From Sinorhizobium arboris LMG 14919 (GTDB taxonomy: Bacteria; Pseudomonadota; Alphaproteobacteria; Rhizobiales; Rhizobiaceae), in NCBI RefSeq assembly GCF_000427465.1, contig NZ_ATYB01000008.1, forward strand, positions 496,001-560,000: 64,000 bases of DNA. Reading direction: 5' to 3'. The translations under genes and the position numbers were made by a program. Every line of letters starts with the position of its first letter. Within the stretch, counting starts at the first letter, position 1. The notes under the pieces are model-generated. The model saw nothing but the letters and a program-made list of their open reading frames with translations. It had not been told where the DNA came from and ran no database searches. Of this stretch, positions 24,388 through 32,926 are shown piece after piece.

Positions 24388-26604
24388 ATGAGTGGCGCGG
24401 ACCAGGTGCTTCCTGCAATATCGCAAACGGCGACCAGGATCATGCGGGGCGGGAGAGTTGTCGCCTGCCCGATCGACGATACGCTGTTGCTCGTCATCGG
24501 CGCGAGCGGGCCCGTCGCCGGACAGCTGCCGGCGGAGGTCAACGACGACCCCGCATCCGAGACGAGTGCCTCCGTGACCGGTTGGCGCCTGGCCTCACCG
24601 TCGTCGTCGGCCACGCATGGTTTTGCGGCGCTGCTGCAGACCGATGACGCCGATCGTCCGCTCACCACCTTCCGCCTGGGGCAGGAGGGCAGTCCCAAAC
24701 GCTACATTTTCGCCCCGCGAGCGCTTGCGCTTCGCGAGGCCGCGACAATCCTCGCGGAGCTTGCCGGCGGCCGACTGGCCGACGTCCTGGATTCCCTCGT
24801 GGATGCACTGATGCAACTGCCCACCGGCCGACAAAGGCTTGCGGCAATCCTCGCCCTGATACAGGCCCGAAAGAGCGGGGACGGCTTCATCGAATTCGCC
24901 GGCGAAACCCACGAGGGCGCAATCTTCCTTAGAGGTTGGGCCCGCGCCGCCGAGCCCGGCAACGCTCGCGTGATCGTATCCGGCGAAAGTCCGGTCATTG
25001 CCGACTGCGGCATCGCGACCTTTTCCCGGCAGGACATTCCGCCAGGCAGTACGGGTTTCATAGGTCTGCTGGCGACCAACGGTCCCCTCCGCGCGCGCGA
25101 CGTCGAGGGGCTCGTCTACCGGGGGCGCGGGGGCTGGCGATACACGCCGGTTCATGAGCACCGGCTGGTCGCCGGTCCCACGGAGACGCCCGGACATATC
25201 CGCTCCGTCCTGCTTCAGACACACAGTTCGCCCGCCGTTCTGCTCCGGTTGCGTTCGGCTGCCAACAGCTTCGAGGGGCGCGAAACGATCTCCGCCCTTC
25301 CCGTTCCGGTGCGGCTGGGAGTAGACAACATCTTTCAGGCAAACAGCGGCGCTTTCCTGATCTCCGGCTGGCTCCTCGACCCCGATGGGCATGTCCAGAG
25401 CGTCCGATTGCGCCATGGACGGACCGAGGTCCGGCTTGACGATCGCTGGACGCGGCTCGAGCGCTCAGATGTGACGGATGCCTTTACCGAAGAGCCGCTG
25501 TTCAAAAGCATGCTCGACCGGGACACCCATCCGCACGGCTTCATCGTATTTGCCAGTGGGCTGGGGTCGGATGGCATGGCCCCGCTGCACCTCGAATTGA
25601 CGCTCAAGGATTCCCGCCGGGCCTTCCTGCCGCTGACACCCGCAAGACTTCCGCCGCGTCTGGCGGCTCTGCGCCAGATCAAATCGATCGATCCGGAAAA
25701 TTGGGGGCTGACGGAGATCGTCGATCGTCAGATCGTACCGTTCCTGAGCGCGTCGGAATACCCCTCGCCCGGCGTCGGGGCTACCCTCGACGCGGGTGCG
25801 TTCGCCGACGCGTCGGATCCGCCGATCATCGTCGCCGTCGGACAGGCCGAAGAAAGGGGCCTTGCTCCCTTCCTCGGCCTTCTGGCTCTCGACCCGGAAA
25901 CGCGGCGCGCGCCGATCGCGCTCGTGCTGCATTCCGAGTGCTTTCGGCGCCAGGCCGGCCGTATCCGGCAACTCGCGCAGTTCTATCGACTGCCGCTCAG
26001 GCTGATGTCGGCGGAAACGGACGATGTCCATGACCTTCTGGAGGCGGGCATTCGGGCGCTTGCGAGCGAAACGGTCGTTCTGCTTGCCGGCTCTTTGTTG
26101 CCCCGCAGCAGCGGCTGGTACGGCAAACTCCTTGCCGCCTACGAGGAGAAGGGCGGGGTGGTTTCTCCCACCCTCGCCTACGAGGACCATTCCGTCCGAT
26201 GGGCCGGCTCCTGGGCGGACCCGCAGTCCGAATATTCGCTTACTGGCCGTTATGCCGGCTATCCGTTAAGCGCCGTGACGGGTCTCAAGCTCACCCGAAT
26301 CGCGGCGGCCTCCTTCGAATGCTGCATCATGCGGCGCGAGGCGTTCCTTCTCGCCGGAGGTTTCTCGGGGACTTATCTCGGATCACGGCAGAAGGGACAG
26401 GATCTCGGCTTGAGACTCAGCCGGGCGGGGATCGAATCCTGGTGGCTGCCCTCGGTGCAGATGCTGGGCTCCGACGAGACATCCGCGCCTGACGGCGCCT
26501 CCGCGGCTCCCCTCATCGAGCGGATCGACGAAAGACTGTTTTCGGCCCGGTGGGCTCCCCAACCTGAGAGCGAAGGCAATCGCATAGTGGAGGCTTGCCC
26601 ATGA
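24388..26604 (+). CDS. wgeF: Large protein with two GW-DP-like modules and a degenerate GT2 domain (WgeF/ExpE6)
   Basis: 738 residues; ATG 24388 follows AGAGGA at good spacing. Residue about 182 starts a module with FLRGWARAAEPGNARV, and about 327 a second with LISGWLLDPDGHVQSV ... ERSDVTDAF. The C-terminal 250 residues follow the WgeB GT2 domain in order (SETVVLLAGSLLPRSSGWYGKLL, ASFECCIMRREAFLLAGGF, QDLGLRLSRAGIESWWLPS). However, the DXD of WgeB (LNSDV) is replaced by LLAGS, and the ED of WgeB by KGQD. It is therefore probably a non-catalytic GT-like scaffold or a very divergent transferase. The stop overlaps wgeG (ATGA). Confidence 0.82.
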   Translation: MSGADQVLPAISQTATRIMRGGRVVACPIDDTLLLVIGASGPVAGQLPAEVNDDPASETSASVTGWRLASPSSSATHGFAALLQTDDADRPLTTFRLGQEGSPKRYIFAPRALALREAATILAELAGGRLADVLDSLVDALMQLPTGRQRLAAILALIQARKSGDGFIEFAGETHEGAIFLRGWARAAEPGNARVIVSGESPVIADCGIATFSRQDIPPGSTGFIGLLATNGPLRARDVEGLVYRGRGGWRYTPVHEHRLVAGPTETPGHIRSVLLQTHSSPAVLLRLRSAANSFEGRETISALPVPVRLGVDNIFQANSGAFLISGWLLDPDGHVQSVRLRHGRTEVRLDDRWTRLERSDVTDAFTEEPLFKSMLDRDTHPHGFIVFASGLGSDGMAPLHLELTLKDSRRAFLPLTPARLPPRLAALRQIKSIDPENWGLTEIVDRQIVPFLSASEYPSPGVGATLDAGAFADASDPPIIVAVGQAEERGLAPFLGLLALDPETRRAPIALVLHSECFRRQAGRIRQLAQFYRLPLRLMSAETDDVHDLLEAGIRALASETVVLLAGSLLPRSSGWYGKLLAAYEEKGGVVSPTLAYEDHSVRWAGSWADPQSEYSLTGRYAGYPLSAVTGLKLTRIAAASFECCIMRREAFLLAGGFSGTYLGSRQKGQDLGLRLSRAGIESWWLPSVQMLGSDETSAPDGASAAPLIERIDERLFSARWAPQPESEGNRIVEACP

Positions 26605-27923
26605 GCGAGCGGCTTCGGGTTCTCGTCGTCTCGCATGGACATCCGGCGATGTCTCTCGGCGGGGCGGAGATAGCGTCCCATAGCCTGCACAAGGGCCTGA
26701 ACACCCTGCCAGGGGTCGAGTCGATCTATCTCGCGCGTGTCGCCCATCCGGTCCCGCGCCACGGCGCGTCAGCACTGATGAGCATGCGTCTTGCCGTGGA
26801 CGAAGTGCTCTTCCATGCCGATGACTACGACCATTTTTTCCTCTCCAACGGCGATACGGAGGCGATCCGCCGCGACCTCCTGCGTTTCGTCGGCGATCTG
26901 TCGCCTCATGTCATTCACTTTCATCACCTGATCGGCATGGGGATGGAGGCGCTGTATGCCCTCAGGGAAGCGCTGCCGGAGGCGGTCATCGTCGTCACCT
27001 TTCACGAATATCTGTCGCTTTGCCACAACCACGGGCAAATGGTGAAGCGACAGTCCGCTCAGCTCTGCAACGGTTCTTCACCTATCAGTTGCCATGGCTG
27101 CTTTCCCGAAATCCCGGTCTCCCGCTTCCTGAGGCGCGAGGAGTTCCTGCGCGGCATGCTCGGCCTTGCCGATGCCTTCATCTCTCCGAGCATGTTCCTC
27201 GCCACGCGTTATGTCGAATGGGGAATCGATGCGGACAAGCTTTCGGTGATCGACAACGGCATCGTCATGGACAAAGCCGCGCCGGTGCGCGAACTGCCGG
27301 TGCCATCCGCCCGACGGAACCGCTTCGCCTATTTCGGGCAGATGACGCCCTTCAAGGGCATCGACGTTCTGGTGGACGCGGTTTCGCGCGTGCCGGAAAA
27401 GATATGGGGCGAAGATTCCTGCCTGATGATCTTCGGCGGCAATCTCGAGCGCCAGCCGGCCGAATTCCAGGAGCGCCTAAGAAAGCTCATCGACGACGCC
27501 GGGCGTCGTGTGCGCTTCTATGGCGCCTACCAGAATGCCGATTTGCCACGGCTGATGCGCTCGGCCGATTGGGTGGTCCTGCCTTCCATCTGGTGGGAAA
27601 ACTCGCCCGTCGTCATACAGGAAGCCCTGCACCACCGCAGGCCGATCATCTGTTCCGACATCGGCGGCATGGCCGAAAAGGTCCAGGACGGACGGGACGG
27701 GCTCCATTTCCGCGCCGGTAGCGCGCAGGACCTTGCCGACAGGCTGGCCGAAGTACTGGACAGACCCGAGACATGGGACCAGCTGCACGCAACGCTGCGG
27801 CCCGCGACCAGCCATATCGAATCCGCCTGCGCGCATGCCGAGCTCTATCGTCGGGTGTTGGCGGACAAGCGGCGCTCAATAGGTGCAGGTCAATATGAAG
27901 CGGCGGCACAGGCCCTGGTCTAG
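26601..27923 (+). CDS. wgeG: Glycosyltransferase GT4 (WgeG/ExpE7)
   Basis: 440 residues, GT-B fold. N-terminal LRVLVVSHGHPAMSLGGAEI; C-terminal FAYFGQMTPFKGIDVLVDAV, LPSIWWENSPVVIQEALHHR and DIGGMAEKVQDGRDGL. It is paralogous to WgeD over its whole length, including the central Cys-His stretch (LCHNHGQM ... LCNGSSPISCHGCF), which could bind a metal. ATG 26601 overlaps the wgeF stop and has GTGGAGG upstream. The two related transferases may add the same sugar in different positions or two epimers (glucose, galactose); this is inference. Confidence 0.9.
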   Translation: MSERLRVLVVSHGHPAMSLGGAEIASHSLHKGLNTLPGVESIYLARVAHPVPRHGASALMSMRLAVDEVLFHADDYDHFFLSNGDTEAIRRDLLRFVGDLSPHVIHFHHLIGMGMEALYALREALPEAVIVVTFHEYLSLCHNHGQMVKRQSAQLCNGSSPISCHGCFPEIPVSRFLRREEFLRGMLGLADAFISPSMFLATRYVEWGIDADKLSVIDNGIVMDKAAPVRELPVPSARRNRFAYFGQMTPFKGIDVLVDAVSRVPEKIWGEDSCLMIFGGNLERQPAEFQERLRKLIDDAGRRVRFYGAYQNADLPRLMRSADWVVLPSIWWENSPVVIQEALHHRRPIICSDIGGMAEKVQDGRDGLHFRAGSAQDLADRLAEVLDRPETWDQLHATLRPATSHIESACAHAELYRRVLADKRRSIGAGQYEAAAQALV

Positions 27924-27966
27924 ACGGTTGCGGCTCCACTGAACTGATAGCTGCTCGGGAATTCAC

Positions 27967-28953
27967 ATGATCGTTTACACCGACGAAAACCTCGAGGTCA
28001 TACATCGCCGCGGATCGTCGCCCTATCTTCTCGTCACCTTCAACGAAATGGAGATGCAGGCGAACGGCAGCCGCTTTTGGGGACAGCGGTTCTGCGAGAA
28101 AGCGGACGTCGCTGCCCTCGGCTTCATCAGTCGCCGGCCGAACTGGTTTCCGGCGGCGAGCGTGGTTGCCGCGGTAGATGCCGCCGCGCCGATTCTTGCC
28201 GCAGCGCCGGAACGCATCCTTTATGGCCATTCTCAGGGTGGTTATGCGGCACTGCGTTATCGTCGCCGTTTCGGCGCAAATGTCGCCATTGCTTTTTGCC
28301 CGCAGATTTCGATCGATCCGAAGGGCGCTCCGTTCGACAACCGCTTCGTCCGCTACTTCGCTCCCGACCTTCACAAAAACATGGCAATCGCCCCGGACCA
28401 GGCGGCCGGGCGCGCCTACCTCTTCTACGACCCCTTCCATGCCGTCGATCGCCGGCACGCGGAGCGGATCGCGGCGGTACAGAGCGAGACGCATCTCATT
28501 CCGGTTCATATGACCGGTCACGGCACCGTTCGGGCCTTCACCGGAACGGCCCGCGCGCTTTCGCTCATCGATGCCTGCCGCGCGGACGACGGAGCCGGTC
28601 TGCGTGCACTCGCCCGCTCGGCGCGGATCGGCGCTCCCATGCGCCCCTATCAGATCGCTGTTGCGGCAATCGCTCGCCACCCCGCCTGGGCCGACCGGTT
28701 TCTTCAACGCTTCGGCCAGGGCTTTTCGCCAGTCGAGCGGGTAAATTTTCTCTACCACCGGGCCAACCGCCATATCCGAGACGGCGCGCTTTCGATTGCA
28801 CGCGACATGCTTGCCGAGGCCGTGACGCTCCAGCCAGGCAATCACGGCTTCGTCCGCCGACTGGAAGAGCTTGAAGGCCGCATCGCTCGCACGCGCTGCT
28901 CGGAGCAGAACGAGGAAATGCGTGCAGGAAATTCCGCCCGCGCTTTTTCGTAG
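27967..28953 (+). CDS. wgeH: Alpha/beta-hydrolase-like protein with TPR-like tail (WgeH/ExpE8)
   Basis: 328 residues without a signal peptide. The nucleophile elbow GHSQGG (Ser89) is in the expected place after a strand (RILYG). A later HMTGHGTVRAF could supply the histidine, so an esterase or acyltransferase activity is plausible. Residues about 245-310 look like helical repeats (LYHRANRHIRDGALSIARDMLAEAV). Last gene of the wge operon, 43 bp after wgeG. Galactoglucan is acetylated, so a role in acyl-group handling would fit, but there is no direct evidence. Confidence 0.8.
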   Translation: MIVYTDENLEVIHRRGSSPYLLVTFNEMEMQANGSRFWGQRFCEKADVAALGFISRRPNWFPAASVVAAVDAAAPILAAAPERILYGHSQGGYAALRYRRRFGANVAIAFCPQISIDPKGAPFDNRFVRYFAPDLHKNMAIAPDQAAGRAYLFYDPFHAVDRRHAERIAAVQSETHLIPVHMTGHGTVRAFTGTARALSLIDACRADDGAGLRALARSARIGAPMRPYQIAVAAIARHPAWADRFLQRFGQGFSPVERVNFLYHRANRHIRDGALSIARDMLAEAVTLQPGNHGFVRRLEELEGRIARTRCSEQNEEMRAGNSARAFS

Positions 28954-29084
28954 AGTGACGCCTGTCTCGCTTCGTTGCGACATTCTTGGTCGCCAACGAG
29001 CAGCCTTCGAAATACGCATCCGTTGCAGCCTGAGCACGATGCGGGCCAACCGGAGCGCACGCTTGAGTGGAGGAGAGGAGAACG

Positions 29085-30674
29085 ATGGCGGGAGAATTGG
29101 AATTCATGAGCCGTGAAGTTGTTGCGGGCCGCCTGTCGAGGCGGGATTTTCTCGGGCGTGCGGCAGCCCTCGGCGCCACTCTTGCATCGGCACAGGCGCT
29201 GCTCGGCAATGCGGCTCAGGCCAGCGGCCCGGTCAAGGGCGGCATATTGCGCGCCGGACTTGTCGGCGGCGAATCCACGAACAGCCTCGATCCGGCGACC
29301 TGGGCGAGCCAGGTGCCCTATACGTTCGGCCGCTGCTGGGGCGAGCAGTTGCTCGAGGTCTCGCCCGCGGGCGAGGTAGAGTATCGGCTGGCGGAATCCT
29401 ACGAAGCCTCCAAGGACGCGAAGACCTGGGCGTTCACGATCCGCAAGGGGGTGACCTTCCACAACGGCAAGGAGCTCACGCCTGCCGACGTTGTCGCGAC
29501 TTTCGAACGTCATGCCGACAAGAACTCGAAGTCGGCCGCTTTGCCCTTCGTCCGGGAATTCGAGACGATCAAGGCCGACGGCGACAAGGTGGTCATCACC
29601 CTGCACCAGCCAAACGCCGACATGCCGTTTATCGTCAGCGATTATCATCTGATGATCCAGCCGAACGGCGGCAAGGACGATCCTACCGCCGGTATCGGAA
29701 CAGGGCCCTACAAAGTCGTCGTCAACGAACCCGGCGTGAAGCATGTCGGCGAGCGCCAGGAGGGCTACTGGGGCTCGGCCGAGCGTGGGCATGCCGACCA
29801 GATCGAAATCACCGTCGTCAATGACGCAACGGCGCGCACCGCTTCGCTCCAGGCAGGCGGCGTTCACATCATCAACCGCATCGAACCGAAGATCGTCGCG
29901 CTCGTAAAACGCATTCCCGGCGTCACGATCCGGAACGTCCCCGGCAAGGGCCATTATGTCCTCATCGCCCATTGCAACGCGGCGCCCTTCGAAAATAACG
30001 ACCTGCGGCTCGCTTTGAAATACGCCGTGGATCGCGAAGAGATGGTGACGAAGATTCTCGGCGGCTACGGCACGGTCGGCAACGATACGCCGATGATCAA
30101 GGGCTATCCGCTCTTCGACGACGATATCGAGCAGCGCGTCTTCAACCCGGACAAAGCGAAGTTCCACTTCAAGAAGTCGGGCCATGACGGTTCGATCCTG
30201 CTGCGGACCTCCGACGTCGCCTTCCCCGGCGCGGTCGATGCCGCGCAGCTGTTTCAGGCCAGCGCCGCAAAGTGCGGCATCAATGTCGAGCTCAAGCGTG
30301 AGCCCGGCGACGGCTACTGGTCCGACGTCTGGAACAAGCAGCCCTTCAGCATGTCCTACTGGACCGGCCGGCCGACACAGGATCAGGTCTATTCCATCGC
30401 CTATCTGTCAAACGCGGAATGGAACGACACCCGCTTCTTCCGAGAGGACTTCGACAAGCTGATCTATGCAGCGCGCGGCGAGCTCGACGAGATGAAGCGG
30501 AAGGTTCTCTACCGGGAAGCCGCAATGATCCTGCGCGACGAGGGCGGCGTGATCGCACCCATGTTCAACAACTATATCGATGCCACCAGCGACAGGGTCG
30601 GGGGCTGGGTCGACGATCCGAATGGAGAACTCATGGGCGGACACGCGCTGACGAAGTGCTGGCTCACCGCCTGA
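29085..30674 (+). CDS. Tat-exported peptide/dipeptide ABC substrate-binding protein (family 5), orphan
   Basis: 529 residues after ATG 29085 (GGAGAGGAG upstream). The N-terminus has a twin-arginine signal, SRRDFLGRAAALGATLASA, so it should be folded before export to the periplasm. The mature part is a family 5 solute-binding protein: TWAFTIRKGVTFHNGKELTPADVVATFERH, the LHQPNADMPF region, and GTGPYKVV. Such proteins bind oligopeptides, dipeptides, nickel or sugars. No permease or ATPase gene is next to it; the flanks are wgeH and a convergent HAD pseudogene. It either works with permeases elsewhere or is a leftover. A hairpin follows the stop. Confidence 0.88.
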   Translation: MAGELEFMSREVVAGRLSRRDFLGRAAALGATLASAQALLGNAAQASGPVKGGILRAGLVGGESTNSLDPATWASQVPYTFGRCWGEQLLEVSPAGEVEYRLAESYEASKDAKTWAFTIRKGVTFHNGKELTPADVVATFERHADKNSKSAALPFVREFETIKADGDKVVITLHQPNADMPFIVSDYHLMIQPNGGKDDPTAGIGTGPYKVVVNEPGVKHVGERQEGYWGSAERGHADQIEITVVNDATARTASLQAGGVHIINRIEPKIVALVKRIPGVTIRNVPGKGHYVLIAHCNAAPFENNDLRLALKYAVDREEMVTKILGGYGTVGNDTPMIKGYPLFDDDIEQRVFNPDKAKFHFKKSGHDGSILLRTSDVAFPGAVDAAQLFQASAAKCGINVELKREPGDGYWSDVWNKQPFSMSYWTGRPTQDQVYSIAYLSNAEWNDTRFFREDFDKLIYAARGELDEMKRKVLYREAAMILRDEGGVIAPMFNNYIDATSDRVGGWVDDPNGELMGGHALTKCWLTA

Positions 30675-30690
30675 ACATGATCCCTGAAGC

Positions 30691-30716
30691 AGCCGGCGGC
30701 CCCGCGGCCGTCGGCT
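30691..30716. terminator. Hairpin between convergent genes
   Basis: AGCCGGCGGCC (30691-30701) pairs with GGCCGTCGGCT (30706-30716) with one mismatch and a 4-nt loop, between the stop of the binding-protein gene and the convergent HAD pseudogene. There is no T-run, so it is at best a factor-assisted or bidirectional terminator. Confidence 0.45.
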
Positions 30717-30735
30717 CACATCACAGCGTGCAGGC

Positions 30736-31457
30736 TCAGCCGCGGCGCCGGTGCAGCGAAAGCAATCCGTCTTCAACGAGGCGAGCCTCGACGTCGCTGT
30801 AATGCGACAGCATGACATGCGGCATCTCGGCCGCCGCGGCATGAGCCCCGGTGATGATGGCGACCTCGGCGCCCGCGGATTTGCCCGCGAGAATGCCCGC
30901 AGGCGCGTCTTCGAAGACGAGGCAATCCTCAGCGCGTACCCCGAGCCTCTCGGCCGCGAGCAGATAGCCCTGCGGATCGGGCTTCCCGGCCGAGACGTCC
31001 TCGCCGGTCACCAAGAGACGCGGCACCGGAATTCCAGCCGCCTCGAGCCGCCGCTCGGCGAGTTCGAGCGGCGCAGACGTAACGATCGCCCACTTCTCCG
31101 GCGGCAAGGTCTTCAGGAAGGTCACGGCGCCGGGAATTTCAACAATCCCTCGACATCGGCAATCTCCGCCTCGGCAAGAATGCGCGCCTCCTGTTCGGGA
31201 TCGACCGGCAGGCCCAGCGCCCGGATCGTATCCACGGCTCGCACACCGTGGACGACCTTCATGAGCGCCACCGGATCTATTCCGTTGCGGAGTGCCCAGG
31301 ATCCCCAGACCCTTTCAACGACTGCCATCGAGTTGAGTAGAGTGCCGTCCATGTCGAAAAGGAGGGCGGCGAAGTTCTTCGTGAAGATTGCGGAAGAGGA
31401 CGTGTCCAAACCGGGTCCCTTGGATTTCGAGTTCACATGCAGTGCAGCTCGGCACAA
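30736..31457 (-). pseudogene. HAD-family sugar phosphatase, frameshifted
   Basis: Two overlapping reading frames make one HAD hydrolase. The 5' part (31457 to 31122) contains motif I LLFDMDGTLLNS and the cap; the 3' part (to 30736) contains motif II (AIVTSAPL), GKPDPQGYLLAAERLG and motif III/IV (CLVFEDAPAGILAGKSAG). The frames meet where GAGGGATTGTTGAAATT would read Glu-Gly-Ile-Val-Glu-Ile with one more base, so a single base is missing near 31147. As written, the protein would stop after the cap domain. Either a real inactivating mutation or a sequencing error. The family includes phosphatases of small sugar phosphates. Confidence 0.8.
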
Positions 31458-31485
31458 CTATCGCCTGAAGCGGCATCGCACAATG

Positions 31486-32145
31486 CTATCCATATCCATC
31501 CGTGACCAGAAAATCGATCGGCCCCCCCGCCATATCGTCGTCGAAGACGGCGCAGGAGAGCATGCCGCCGAAAACAGCGCCGGAATCGACATTGGTCCTG
31601 TTCCCGACCGTGCGCGGATTGCTTCGGCTCGGCGTATGCCCGTGGCAGACGTGCTTGCCCCAATAGCTACCGGAGTAGTTCGGATCGGTACGTATCCAGA
31701 GGAGGATATCGTCGCCCTGCTCTTCGAGGGGAATGGTCTCGTCGAGGCCCGCATGGACGAAAATACGGTGCCGATCGACGACGAGCGATGGCAGTTCGGC
31801 TATCCAGACCAGGTGGCTCAGGGGAACGGCGCCGCCATAGGAAGCCATCGTCTCCTCGCCCCCGTTCATCAGCCAAAGAGACATTTCCGCATGGCCTTTG
31901 CGTGCAGCCAGCAGCATGGCTTCGTGGTTGCCCTTGAGCGTGATCCATTCCCAGCCCGCCCTGCGCGGCCCGGCCATGATCCGCTCCACGACGCCGCGGC
32001 TGTCCGGGCCGCGATCGATGAGGTCCCCGAGGAAGATCACCCTGCCGCCGGGGGCGACTGATTCGATGCTGGACAGCAAGGTTTCGAGTTGTGCGAGGCA
32101 ACCGTGAATGTCACCGACGGCGAAAGTGAAACGCCGGCTATTCAT
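31486..32145 (-). CDS. PPP-family metallophosphatase (Ser/Thr phosphatase or diadenosine tetraphosphatase type)
   Basis: 219-residue cytoplasmic enzyme with all three signatures of the PPP family: GDIHG (11-15), GDLIDRGPDS (40-49) and GNHE (72-75). Later histidines in FVHAGLD and VCHGHTP complete the dinuclear metal site. Bacterial members dephosphorylate proteins or hydrolyse ApaH-like dinucleotides; this short form fits the protein-phosphatase-like group. AAGGAGA lies seven bases before ATG 32145. No kinase gene is near, so the target is unknown. Confidence 0.9.
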   Translation of the reverse strand: MNSRRFTFAVGDIHGCLAQLETLLSSIESVAPGGRVIFLGDLIDRGPDSRGVVERIMAGPRRAGWEWITLKGNHEAMLLAARKGHAEMSLWLMNGGEETMASYGGAVPLSHLVWIAELPSLVVDRHRIFVHAGLDETIPLEEQGDDILLWIRTDPNYSGSYWGKHVCHGHTPSRSNPRTVGNRTNVDSGAVFGGMLSCAVFDDDMAGGPIDFLVTDGYG

Positions 32146-32434
32146 GAATCGCTTCTCCTTCGCTCGTCCAAGACGGCGCGCTCCTTTCGTCGCTGATATG
32201 AATCGGCCATCTGAGGCCGCCCGGCGTGTCCGAGAGCTTTATCGCATCTCTCGGGCAATCGGAACCGATATTCGGAAAGCCCGATGCGTAGCAGGAATGG
32301 CGGGCTCGGACAGGCAGAGGCCGCAGGGAGAGGCCATGTCGCAATCGCCTGTGAAGGACGCCCTGACTCGCTGAATCTTCCGGCGACGGCAGGAGGCTCC
32401 ATCTCCTTCACGCGAACCGATATCTGCCCCAGGC

Positions 32435-32926
<492 letters not shown>

